The translations under genes were made by a program, and so were the position numbers. A model generated the notes under the pieces. That model searched no databases. It was given only the letters and a program-made list of their open reading frames with translations, and was not told the DNA's origin. A stretch of DNA of 64,000 bases from an uncultured Armatimonadota bacterium (GTDB taxonomy: Bacteria; Armatimonadota; Fimbriimonadia; Fimbriimonadales; Fimbriimonadaceae), in assembly GCA_903927025.1 (NCBI GenBank), contig CAIYLG010000015.1, positions 62,001 through 126,000 on the forward strand, in the 5' to 3' direction. This document shows, piece after piece, positions 26,901 through 34,372 of this stretch. Position 1 is the first letter of the stretch. Each line of letters starts with the position of its first letter.

Positions 26901-27024
26901 CCGCGCAACAGCTGCCTACGCCCAATTCAAAAAGAAATGCCAGGATCCAGTTGCGCAGTCGATGCTGACATCGCTTCGCAACAGATCCTGGCAAGAGATT
27001 GTAAACGGGCTAACTGAAATCTAG
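23902..27024 (+). CDS. CHAT protease - STAND (NB-ARC) ATPase - TPR protein
   Basis: This 1040-residue protein has three parts. Residues about 150-350 are a CHAT caspase-like peptidase with the catalytic pair in HFIGHGDL (His222) and VVLSGCMTS (Cys267). Residues about 375-600 are a STAND ATPase: P-loop GPGGMGKT (402-409), Walker B LLLILDCFEH with Asp475, and LTSR near 501-504. A winged helix (FALLPERERHMLCRFALFSGSF) follows near residues 616-690. The last about 300 residues form helical TPR-like repeats, the usual ligand sensor. It starts 20 bases after the middle gene. Such proteins act in bacterial immunity or programmed death; the trigger is unknown. Confidence 0.93.
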   Translation: MNGQGRSSRKLVPDFVLRLEATESGVVATLRSPNEPEAPIIHESKTANVRKSVEGWKSRFLSDPQGSGLITLGKELGSVAFPPPIRRSLLAEAAVNPIRIRLSTDELLWDVPWEVCSMQELAASNEGFVALSARMRIIRDLGQISSASGATEAATVLVAWANPGSKKYPQLHFAEKEAASVIRALRSPECGLQTDELPYASVSGLLRSLKEKQPSILHFIGHGDLNPSGGVIVLDGGQPGTDAAMYADELSKAVAGAGTSLVVLSGCMTSGAPQAIGSVLAKSGVPAVIAMSAPIQDSSAHQFARAMYSSLAEGTPLDEAVFEARCAIMGSGSAWAIPQLMLTSGEPIAFADADEQPFRWTGNEPRTNLAYDDRPFIGRVKERSDLRRKIRDLSQRLVTVTGPGGMGKTRLAKQVGAELEGDFPDGVWLIDCEALTGASELIGGIANCIPFCGGGDSIQRVKEAIARRRLLLILDCFEHSVSQGALISELVDAAPGLYVLLTSRILLGIPREFEYPLPPMSLSGKGGESSESIRLFAEAASHAIDGFTVSTKNRKQLRDLCESLEGVPLAIVLAAGRLRHMGLLDLIDQVQSQPIETLRRRSGGIDRHSNIESVVAASFALLPERERHMLCRFALFSGSFTLADAGVVCGSGEKELLAWISDLRDHSLIHLQRTEERTRYKLLDTVRDYVARIPMESEATRELQQCKVRHAEHYARLAVEIARLMAEGRWSAGTDQLMREIGNLRVAIATAAELKRDDLISAVAGSIGRRLFEAGLLTDFRKLTDAGYQAAARTGSTSLRIQLLGLDGALASRNGDEALCEKLWLERADLCRQIKDVEHCADTLIDLAWQAFERGDNYKSRYRLFEALRLARSVQDPIFVATARVVQARLAFAASNSRLAAHRARQAEAILPQCTDRSGALFLYQNLMLSCRELGQLEKSTEYTLELLRSAIERHQVVHAGWALLELGPLYEQTDRSDLAAKCYAAALKVHAEYQTRLKTRATAAYAQFKKKCQDPVAQSMLTSLRNRSWQEIVNGLTEI

Positions 27025-27755
27025 CCGCCGGCAGGCGCATAGATCTTGATGATGGTTCCGTCGAGCAAAACAACATGTTGCTCAACCAGCCCACTTCCCA
27101 CATTGCACGCGTCCTGGGTACCAAGTGCAACCTTGGAACCCTGGAACATGATGTTCAGCTTCGTCAGATCAGACGAGAGGATTGATCTTCCTCCAGAAGA
27201 GATCGTTCGGAAGGTTAGTTTGGGTCCTTCTGACTTGGTGCCGTCAGCGTGAACTTGGGTCACCTTTAGCTTTCCGTACAAGTTGCAGAGCCAATCCTGA
27301 TTCTCGATGGCTCCGGCAAGAAGACCGTGTCGCAGGTCTTCATGCTGTCCAATAGGAAGGTGAACGAAACATCGATCTCCAACCTGGGCAAACACAAATT
27401 CTGGATTCATTCCCAAGATCTTCTTCTCAATCGCCTCGTAGTCGATTCCACTGTTCAAGTGGAATCGCCCCCCAATCGAGGCCATGCGAACCGAGATCAC
27501 ACCCGTGTGATCGATTCCATCGATGATGTAGGACGCAGAGTGCGACTCCGAATCCGAAGCGGAGACGTCCAGGGAAATCACAAAATTGTCAGACAGTACT
27601 GCCTGGCGTCGCTGCTCTCCATGTCCAACTTCGATCCGCTTGATCCACTCGTATGGATTTGTAATCAGTTCAATGAGATCTTTTGAATCGTTCGTTTCGT
27701 AGATCCACACCGCGTCGTCTTCGGCTAAGGGAATATATGTGTGCTTGTAGGCCAT
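27021..27755 (-). CDS. conserved-looking hypothetical protein, convergent to the CHAT gene
   Basis: The 244-residue protein starts at the ATG at 27755 (MAYKHTYIPLAEDDAVWIYE); a frame open to 27872 adds an unlike segment. It is acidic, beta-rich and without signal peptide or membrane helix (FVISLDVSASDSESHSASYIID, FVFAQVGDRCFVHLPIG, HVVLLDGTIIKIYAPAGG). I do not recognise a family. Its stop codon shares the CTAG tetranucleotide at 27021-27024 with the CHAT gene stop, so the genes meet end to end with no gap. Whether it belongs to the CHAT cassette is unknown. Confidence 0.7.
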   Translation of the reverse strand: MAYKHTYIPLAEDDAVWIYETNDSKDLIELITNPYEWIKRIEVGHGEQRRQAVLSDNFVISLDVSASDSESHSASYIIDGIDHTGVISVRMASIGGRFHLNSGIDYEAIEKKILGMNPEFVFAQVGDRCFVHLPIGQHEDLRHGLLAGAIENQDWLCNLYGKLKVTQVHADGTKSEGPKLTFRTISSGGRSILSSDLTKLNIMFQGSKVALGTQDACNVGSGLVEQHVVLLDGTIIKIYAPAGG

Positions 27756-27885
27756 ACCGCTATCCGTCCTGCTCCTATCTATCGTATCGGTTTCGGGCTG
27801 GCTGACAGAATGGGTGTCTGGCACCCGCGAAAACGGGGCCAAAGCGCCTAAACCTTTGTCAGCTAGTATCAAACGCCAGAACTAA

Positions 27886-27906
27886 AGGCAATCTATCAGA
27901 TTGCTT
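27886..27906 (-). terminator. candidate terminator after nuoF
   Basis: On the minus strand AAGCAATC-TGATA-GATTGCCT forms an 8-bp stem (with one G-U pair) followed by TTAGTT, about 30 bases past the nuoF stop. The U-tract is short, so the call is tentative. Confidence 0.4.
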
Positions 27907-27934
27907 CAGTTAGAGGTAAACAACCTGTTAAGGA

Positions 27935-29239
27935 TTAGGGGACGCCAACGAGAGACGGCTTCGAAGTCACCATGCTGACACCGTTCTCGATGTAGTACTC
28001 AAACTCTTCAGGGAACACACGAAGGGCCGCAAGCACCGGCCATGCTGCCGCATCGCCGAGTGGGCAGAACGAGCGACCATCAATCTGGTTGGCAACTTGC
28101 TTAAGCAGATCAAGGTCTCCAGGCTGGCCGCCTCCCTTGCAGATGCGCTCAAGAATCTGAACCATCCATTTGGTGCCTTCACGGCAGGGAGTGCACTTTC
28201 CGCAGCTCTCGTTGGCATAGAACAGCGCGCTTCGCCAAGCAAACTTCACCATGTCGGTGTGCTCGTTGAAAAACATGCAGCCACCCGATCCCACCATGGA
28301 CTTAACTTCGCCCATCTCTTCGTATCCAATAATTGCGCGCTCAACGTCAGCGGCCAGGATCACAGGGACTGAGCTGCCACCGGGAATGCACGCCTTGAGC
28401 TTGCCTCCTCGAACACCGCCAGCAAGCTCCAACAGCTCACGCAGAGGGGTGCCAAACTCAATTTCGTAGTTGCCCGGCTTATTGACATGGCCCGAAACCG
28501 AGAAGATTTTGGTGCCGCGTGAGTTCTTGGTAGAAGCTCCCAGCGAGGCAAACCATTCTGCGCCGTTGTTTACGATGTAGGGCGCATTACAGTAGCTTTC
28601 AACGTTGTGAATCAGCGTCGGCTTGTCGAACACTCCGCTAATAACTGGAAATGGCGCGTGCGGGAATTTGAGGCGAGGCATTCCGCGTTCGCCCATAAGC
28701 GAACTCATGAGTGCAGTCTCTTCTCCACACTCATAAGAACCGGCGCCCATATGAATTTGGATATCGAAGTTGAACCCCGTCCCTAAAATGTTCTTGCCAA
28801 GGAGGTTATTGGCATAGGCTTCGTCGAGCGCATTTCGAAGCGCCTTAGCGCCATCCATGTACTCACCACGAATGTAAACGTATCCAACGTCGCCCTGTAC
28901 GGCGTAGCCAGCGATCGTCATGCCTTCAACGAGTTCAAATGGGCATGTCTCAAGGAGTTGCTTATCTTTAAATGTGCCGGGCTCTCCCTCATCCGCATTG
29001 CAGATCAGGTAGTGCTCGGTCTTCTTTTCTTTGGGCATGCCGCCCCACTTGAGAGCTGCTGGCGCACCGGCACCGCCTCGGCCCCTAAGGCCAGCGGCCT
29101 TGACGGAGTCAATGATGGCGGAGCGCTCCATCTCCAGCGCTTTGGGAAGTGCTGTGTAGCCGCCCTTCGACTTATATCCCGCGAGAGTTTTGAAGAGCGG
29201 ATCGTTCGTATGCTCTAGGAGCAGCTTGTACTCGGCCAT
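27935..29239 (-). CDS. nuoF: NADH-quinone oxidoreductase subunit F
   Basis: This 434-residue subunit binds NADH, FMN and the N3 4Fe-4S cluster at the tip of complex I. The FMN/NADH region GLRGRGGAGAPAALKWG is near residues 50-66. YICNADEGEPGTFKD and GAGSYECGEETALM follow, and cluster cysteines are seen in ESCGKCTPCREGTKWM with a fourth downstream (SFCPLGDAAAWPV). It is the third gene of a nuoD-nuoE-nuoF set, after a 73-base gap behind nuoE. Confidence 0.97.
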   Translation of the reverse strand: MAEYKLLLEHTNDPLFKTLAGYKSKGGYTALPKALEMERSAIIDSVKAAGLRGRGGAGAPAALKWGGMPKEKKTEHYLICNADEGEPGTFKDKQLLETCPFELVEGMTIAGYAVQGDVGYVYIRGEYMDGAKALRNALDEAYANNLLGKNILGTGFNFDIQIHMGAGSYECGEETALMSSLMGERGMPRLKFPHAPFPVISGVFDKPTLIHNVESYCNAPYIVNNGAEWFASLGASTKNSRGTKIFSVSGHVNKPGNYEIEFGTPLRELLELAGGVRGGKLKACIPGGSSVPVILAADVERAIIGYEEMGEVKSMVGSGGCMFFNEHTDMVKFAWRSALFYANESCGKCTPCREGTKWMVQILERICKGGGQPGDLDLLKQVANQIDGRSFCPLGDAAAWPVLAALRVFPEEFEYYIENGVSMVTSKPSLVGVP

Positions 29240-29312
29240 GCTTATCTTTTTCTACTGTGTGATCGGTCCCATCGACTGCCTTGTAGCCGGCGACGAGAAA
29301 GGATGTTGTTCC

Positions 29313-29927
29313 CTACGCTTCTCCCTTGCGCAGCTGAACTTGAACGATGTCGTTGGAATACTGCACGACGGTGCTCTCCTTCGTGTTCCTTAAGGTTTCG
29401 ATGAGATCATCGAGACTCTCTTCTGTAAGCGGGCCGTAATATTGGGAGCCAACCTGCATGCAGGGAGCGCGATCGCAGGAGTTGAGGCACTCCACTTCTT
29501 CCAATGTGAATAAGCCGTCTTCCGTGGTCTCGCCATGATGTATGCCCAGCTTCTCAACGAGACGATCTCGGAGATTCCACGCCCCGTTGATGTGGCAGCA
29601 CAGGCAGGTGCAGATTTCAATCTTATGCAGGCCGGGCTTGTGAGCCGTGTTGTACAGAGAGTAGAACGTGGCCACTCCCTCCACTTCGGCATAGCTTCTC
29701 TCAAGTCGATGAGCGACTTCGGCAATGGCATCGCCTGAGAGGTAGCCGTCGTACTCACGCTGGGCTAGCCAGAGCGCGGGCAAAATACAGGCTTTCTTAG
29801 TCGGATAGTGGGTGAGGAGCGCCTCAAGTTCTTTAACGCCCTGCTCCGAAAACTGGAGCTTGAGATCTTCCGGACGCGGCTGACGCGGTCGCTGGTTGGG
29901 GCTGCCGATCTGAATCAGTTCACTCAT
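29313..29927 (-). CDS. nuoE: NADH-quinone oxidoreductase subunit E
   Basis: This 204-residue thioredoxin-like 2Fe-2S subunit pairs with NuoF. The cluster ligands are in KIEICTCLCCHINGAWNL (C-x4-C) and EVECLNSCDRAPCMQV (C-x3-C). The N-terminal helical part (LEALLTHYPTKKACILPALWLAQREYDGYL) is standard. The gene lies 15 bases after nuoD on the same strand. Confidence 0.96.
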   Translation of the reverse strand: MSELIQIGSPNQRPRQPRPEDLKLQFSEQGVKELEALLTHYPTKKACILPALWLAQREYDGYLSGDAIAEVAHRLERSYAEVEGVATFYSLYNTAHKPGLHKIEICTCLCCHINGAWNLRDRLVEKLGIHHGETTEDGLFTLEEVECLNSCDRAPCMQVGSQYYGPLTEESLDDLIETLRNTKESTVVQYSNDIVQVQLRKGEA

Positions 29928-29942
29928 GCTGGTGTGCCGGGT

Positions 29943-31160
29943 TTAGCGGTCTATCTCTCCTAAAACGATATCGATGGAACCAATGATTGCGACGACGTCG
30001 GCAATCAGTCGACCCACCGCCAAAATCTCAAGTGCCTTCAGGTTCATAAGGCTGCTGGGGCGCTCATGCCATCGATATGGTCGGTTAGATCCGTCACTGA
30101 CGATGTAGAAGCCGAGCTCACCCTTCGAGCCTTCCACACTGGCGTAGGCCTCGCCAACAGGAGGATGGAACCCTTCGGTGAATAGCTTGAAGTGATGGAT
30201 AAGCGACTCCATCGAGTTGTCCAGCTCGGCACGGGGTGGTGGAGCGATCTTACGATCCGTGGTTCTGTATGGACCCTCGGGCAGACCATCGATCGCCTGT
30301 CGGATGATCTTACAGCTCTCCTTCATCTCCGCGATGCGGACGAGGAAGCGATCGTAGACGTCTCCCTTCTTTCCAACTGGGATGGCAAAGCTGAAGTCTT
30401 CGTAGCTGCTGTAGGGGTTGCTCTTTCGCAGGTCCCACGCCACTCCGCTCGCTCGGGCGATAGGGCCGCTCGCCCCGAGGCTGAGTGCCTGGTCCGCGGT
30501 GAGAATGCCTACGTCGTAGGTTCTCTGCTTCCAGATTGGGTTCTCGACGAGCATGTTTTCCACGATCGTGAGTTCAGGGATGAAACCGTCAAGAAAGCTC
30601 TTGAGCTTCTCCTCAAATCCTTCCGGCATATCCCCTCGAAGGCCACCTGGAACAATCCAGCTCGGCATCATGCGAACGCCTGAGAACATCTCAAAAAGAT
30701 CAAGGATCAGTTCGCGCTGCTGCCAAACATAGAAGTAAGGTGTCATGGCTCCCAGGTCAAGACCGTGGGTACCCAGCCAAACAAGATGGGATGCCACTCG
30801 GCTCAGCTCCGCTAGGATCACTCGGAGGTACTGGGCACGCTTTGGCACTTCGCAGTCGAGAAGCTTTTCAACCGCCAGCGCATGAGCAAGGTTGTTGCCG
30901 TTAGCGTTCAGGTAGTCCATGCGGTCGGTCATGACCACACACTTCATGTACTGCTGATACTCGGCTTCCTTCTCCATGCCGGTGTGGAGGTAGCCAATCA
31001 CGCATTTACAGCTGATGATGACCTCGCCCTCCAGTTCGCAAATCACCCGGAGAACTCCGTGGGTCGAGGGGTGCTGAGGCCCCAGGTTGACGACCATCGT
31101 GTTCTCGCCGATCTTCTGGAAGATCGTCTCAGTCGAGGGCATGAACGTGTGAGAGGACAT
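29943..31160 (-). CDS. nuoD: NADH-quinone oxidoreductase subunit D
   Basis: This 405-residue 49 kDa-type subunit helps form the quinone-binding site. The opening VVNLGPQHPSTHGVLRV is diagnostic, and GYLHTGMEKEAE, DRMDYLNANGNNLAH and FSGVRMMPSWIVPGGLRGDMP follow. The C-terminal GSIDIVLGEIDR is the normal end. It is the first gene of this nuo segment and is divergent from the glycosidase at 31240. nuoA and nuoC are 24 kb away on the other strand. Confidence 0.97.
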   Translation of the reverse strand: MSSHTFMPSTETIFQKIGENTMVVNLGPQHPSTHGVLRVICELEGEVIISCKCVIGYLHTGMEKEAEYQQYMKCVVMTDRMDYLNANGNNLAHALAVEKLLDCEVPKRAQYLRVILAELSRVASHLVWLGTHGLDLGAMTPYFYVWQQRELILDLFEMFSGVRMMPSWIVPGGLRGDMPEGFEEKLKSFLDGFIPELTIVENMLVENPIWKQRTYDVGILTADQALSLGASGPIARASGVAWDLRKSNPYSSYEDFSFAIPVGKKGDVYDRFLVRIAEMKESCKIIRQAIDGLPEGPYRTTDRKIAPPPRAELDNSMESLIHHFKLFTEGFHPPVGEAYASVEGSKGELGFYIVSDGSNRPYRWHERPSSLMNLKALEILAVGRLIADVVAIIGSIDIVLGEIDR

Positions 31161-31239
31161 GGCGTTTTAGCTGAGAGTTCAAGACATGCTCCAGCAGATT
31201 CGATTCTACCAGCGGAAGTGGCTATCCTAAGTCCTAAAG

Positions 31240-32286
31240 ATGCTAGCTCTCTACTTGTTGCAGCTCACCGGGTGGCAGATTGGCGATTTCAGCCGTGCTG
31301 GAATCGATAATCCCATCCTAAAACCTTCCGAAACGGCTTCGTTCAACTGCCCGATGCGAGGTGAGAAGGTGAGATTTGAACACGACCACGTCTTCAACCC
31401 CGCCGCCGCAGTGCTCAACGGAAAGGTTTATCTGCTCTACCGAGCTGAAGATGATCATGGGGCAGGCATCGGCGGACATACGTCTCGGATCGGCCTTGCT
31501 GTGAGCGAGGATGGCCTGCACTTTAAAAAGCGCCCAACTCCAGTCCTCTTCCCTGGCAATGACGCCAACAAGAAGTACGAGTGGCCAGGAGGATGCGAAG
31601 ACCCACGTGTGGTGCAAAACCTAGACGGCGAATTCGTGCTCACCTACACGGCTTGGGACCGGAAGACGGCACGACTCTGCGTTGCAACATCGCGAGACCT
31701 GATCCACTGGACAAAGCGCGGCCCAGCCTTCTCCGGAACGTCATTTGTCGACACATGGTCAAAGTCGGGCTCCATCGTGACCACGCTGGTTCACAGTCAC
31801 CTTGTTGCTGCGAAGGTCAAAGGCAAATACTGGATGTACTGGGGCGAAGGAACTCTAAATCTAGCGAGCTCAACTGACCTGGTTCATTGGAACCCGTCAG
31901 TTGGTTCGGATGGCAAATTATTAGGCAACCTTACGACACGGTCAGGTTCCTTCGATAGTGCCCTCGTAGAGTCTGGCCCGCCCGCCCTTCTGACAAAAGA
32001 CGGCATCGTCCTCATCTACAACGGCAAGAATGACAAGGCAAAGGGAGACCCCAACCTTGGAGATGGCGCGTATGCTGCCGGCCAAGTGCTGTTCGATCCG
32101 AATGACCCTGGCCATGTGCTGGATCGAAGCCAAACCTATTTCCTAAAACCCGACCTCAAGCAGGAGAAGACCGGTCAGTACACCGCCGGGACCGTCTTCA
32201 CAGAAGCTCTAGTGAGGTTCAAGGGCCGCTGGATCCTCTACTTCGGCAGCGCCGACTCCTACGTCGGCGCCGCGCAGGCGCGGTAA
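31240..32286 (+). CDS. GH130-like beta-propeller glycosidase / phosphorylase
   Basis: This 348-residue protein has the five-bladed propeller of the GH130/GH43-like families. Repeated blade motifs read VFNPAAAVLNGKVYLLYRAED, RIGLAVSEDGLHFKKRPTPVLFP and RLCVATSRDLIHWTKRGPAF. The Asp in GCEDPRVV is at the usual GH130 catalytic position. Members act on beta-mannosides, by phosphorolysis or hydrolysis. A short hydrophobic start (MLALYLLQLTG) may be a weak export signal. The exact substrate is not visible. Confidence 0.85.
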   Translation: MLALYLLQLTGWQIGDFSRAGIDNPILKPSETASFNCPMRGEKVRFEHDHVFNPAAAVLNGKVYLLYRAEDDHGAGIGGHTSRIGLAVSEDGLHFKKRPTPVLFPGNDANKKYEWPGGCEDPRVVQNLDGEFVLTYTAWDRKTARLCVATSRDLIHWTKRGPAFSGTSFVDTWSKSGSIVTTLVHSHLVAAKVKGKYWMYWGEGTLNLASSTDLVHWNPSVGSDGKLLGNLTTRSGSFDSALVESGPPALLTKDGIVLIYNGKNDKAKGDPNLGDGAYAAGQVLFDPNDPGHVLDRSQTYFLKPDLKQEKTGQYTAGTVFTEALVRFKGRWILYFGSADSYVGAAQAR

Positions 32287-32310
32287 TCGTCGGGGCACGA
32301 CCCCAACTGA

Positions 32311-32345
32311 ACGCGCAAAGCGCGGGCTACCCTAGGCTAGTAGGA
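32311..32345 (+). repeat. possible copy C of an interspersed hairpin repeat
   Basis: CGCGC-AAA-GCGCG is followed by GGCTACCCT and then AGTAGGA. This parallels the order in the repeat read on the minus strand near 35158 (hairpin, GGGCTTCCCT, AGTAGGA). The similarity is partial, so membership is uncertain. Confidence 0.35.
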
Positions 32346-32346
32346 A

Positions 32347-32363
32347 GAACGCCGTTGGCGTTC
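32347..32363. terminator. hairpin between convergent glycosidase genes
   Basis: GAACGCC-GTT-GGCGTTC is a perfect 7-bp stem with a 3-base loop, located between the convergent ends of the GH130-like gene and the GH5-like gene. No U-tract follows on either strand; it may end both transcripts. Confidence 0.4.
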
Positions 32364-32369
32364 GAATGC

Positions 32370-34346
32370 CTAGCCGCGACGCTTGAACATCATTACGATG
32401 TCCTTGCCAGGCAAGGTGAATCCTGTCAGCGCGAAATTGGCTACGTGCCTCATCTCAGTCTTCTCAACTCCAGAATCTAGATCGATCGTAGTGCAGTCAT
32501 AGTCGCCGTCCCCAATCGACAGGCCATAGACGGACCCCGAAACTGACTGCATCCCAGCATTTGCGGTGAGGCGCATCAGCATCCAGTCCGATTCCCCAAC
32601 ACCGATGCCGGTTGCCTGCGGGCCCGCGTTCGTGAGGACAAAGTCAGCGATCTGCGCCCAGTCTCCGCCATGGTTCTCGATTCGCAGGGTCACGGCTCCG
32701 GCGGGGTAGGGCACTTCAATGGCTCCTTCAGGCGCGTAATTCTTGTCCTTGGGGGCGTAATCCTGAGTCTTTGCTAGCTTATCGTTCACGAACACGCTGA
32801 TCTTTACCCCAGCCTGGGAGATCTCGCTGAATCGAATCTTGAGCAACCCAGCCTGCTTTGGGCTCAGCTTTAGCGTGATCGGGCCAGCCTTCATGTCTTT
32901 ATGGTTTCCATCCATGCTCTGGAAGTAGCCAGGCAGCTTGGATAGTTTCCTCGGTACCAAATCGTCAGGGGCGTTGAACGTAGAGACGTCCATGTTTGTC
33001 CAACCAGCCCCGGGACCAAATCGAAGATCTCCTGCTCCGGCCGTATTCATCTTGATCGACAGCGTCTTCGCCTGAGGATGTGCCGCGAAGTTGCTGGCGG
33101 CGAGCACCCTGGAAGCCACTTTGAACTCAGGATAGAGGCCCATCTTGTCGACCTTCTCCCAATCCCACAACATCGCGGTGCCAGCATGGTTCGCACAGAT
33201 GGCACCGTAGATTCCGTCGCGCAGCCCCGATCTTTCAACGTCAATGCCATCTCCAGATGGCCCAAATTCACCGAAGAAGCCAGGCTTGTCAAGAGGAAAC
33301 GTCTGACCGGCGACCGCATTCAGCACGTTTGGCGGATAGGTGTGGGGCTGATAGTAATCCATCTCCGCGAACAATCCTGGACGCTCCATCTCCGAACTTG
33401 TCGTGACGAGGTGGGCATAGGGGTCAATGCTGCGAATGTAGGCTGCCATCTCCTTGTGCCATGCCTCAATATCCTGCCAGCGGTCCGCGTATCTTGCGTC
33501 CACCCACTGGACTTCATTGAACAATTCCCATGAGAGAAGGCTTGATGATGCACCGTAGCGCGCGACCGCGTAGCGAAGCCACATCTTGGTTCTCCGCTTG
33601 GCTTCCGCATCCGTAAAAAAGTTGCTGGCGTCAGCTAGAAATCCGCCATTCTTCGTGTTCCAGGGGTGGTCGGGCCAGTTCGGATTAACCTTGGAACTGA
33701 ACAGCCCGTGATTGAACAGCACCATCTGGAATTCCACTGCATTCTGTTCGCAGGTCCTTTCAAGATCTTCCCAAGTGCTCAGAGCCTTCGGCCAAAGCTG
33801 ATCTTTCAAGGTGCCTGGCGTCTGGGGCCACCATGGATTCTTGCCATCCCAGTTGCTTGCCCAAATTCGAGTCCAGTTGGCACCGCTCTTTCCCAGTTTG
33901 GCAATCTCTTCGGTCATTGGAACATAGCCGGTGCTCTGCCAGCCGAGATTGCATCCGAGCGGAAAATACGGCGTGCCGTCATCCCACACAAAACGGTTGG
34001 CTTGCCCCTCATCTCGCCGAACGAAGCCATGCGACAACGGAGTCTCGAGACTGAGAAGGCCCTCCTGAGGCTGTTCGAGCAACTTTTTGCCATTCCGCAT
34101 CAGGGTTGCCTTGTACCGCCCCTTCATGGGCGTAACCAGGACCGCCTTGTAGCCACCTTCACCATCAAAATAGGCGATTCGCTCAATCGGGTCGCCTTGG
34201 GGACCGAGAAAACTGACCCGCACATCATTGACGGCAGGGTCGTAAGGGTTCCCGGCAAACATAACTTGGAAGGTCGCAGTCGCGGGTCCGTACCAAGTCT
34301 TCAATTCTCCGCCTGCCAGCAGCAGCGCACACGCGAAGGCAATCAT
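32370..34346 (-). CDS. secreted DUF5060 / GH5-like glycoside hydrolase
   Basis: This 658-residue protein has a short hydrophobic start (MIAFACALLLAGG). A beta-sandwich of the DUF5060 type follows (ATATFQVMFAGNPYDPAVNDVRV, residues about 20-100), then a TIM-barrel with FVWDDGTPYFPLGCNLGW. The two catalytic Glu are visible in LLSWELFNEVQW (acid/base) and GFFGEFGPSG (nucleophile), as in clan GH-A. A C-terminal beta domain (about 460-658) could bind carbohydrate. It acts outside the cytoplasm on an unidentified glycan. It is convergent with the GH130-like gene, suggesting shared glycan use. Confidence 0.85.
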   Translation of the reverse strand: MIAFACALLLAGGELKTWYGPATATFQVMFAGNPYDPAVNDVRVSFLGPQGDPIERIAYFDGEGGYKAVLVTPMKGRYKATLMRNGKKLLEQPQEGLLSLETPLSHGFVRRDEGQANRFVWDDGTPYFPLGCNLGWQSTGYVPMTEEIAKLGKSGANWTRIWASNWDGKNPWWPQTPGTLKDQLWPKALSTWEDLERTCEQNAVEFQMVLFNHGLFSSKVNPNWPDHPWNTKNGGFLADASNFFTDAEAKRRTKMWLRYAVARYGASSSLLSWELFNEVQWVDARYADRWQDIEAWHKEMAAYIRSIDPYAHLVTTSSEMERPGLFAEMDYYQPHTYPPNVLNAVAGQTFPLDKPGFFGEFGPSGDGIDVERSGLRDGIYGAICANHAGTAMLWDWEKVDKMGLYPEFKVASRVLAASNFAAHPQAKTLSIKMNTAGAGDLRFGPGAGWTNMDVSTFNAPDDLVPRKLSKLPGYFQSMDGNHKDMKAGPITLKLSPKQAGLLKIRFSEISQAGVKISVFVNDKLAKTQDYAPKDKNYAPEGAIEVPYPAGAVTLRIENHGGDWAQIADFVLTNAGPQATGIGVGESDWMLMRLTANAGMQSVSGSVYGLSIGDGDYDCTTIDLDSGVEKTEMRHVANFALTGFTLPGKDIVMMFKRRG

Positions 34347-34372
34347 AGGTTCACTCTACAAGATGCGAACGA

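Noticed and set aside
23902-27024. CHAT-STAND protein as an AfsR/SARP or MalT type transcription activator
   Set aside because: The STAND and winged-helix parts resemble those, but no LuxR or SARP DNA-binding domain is present and the N-terminus carries the CHAT His/Cys pair.
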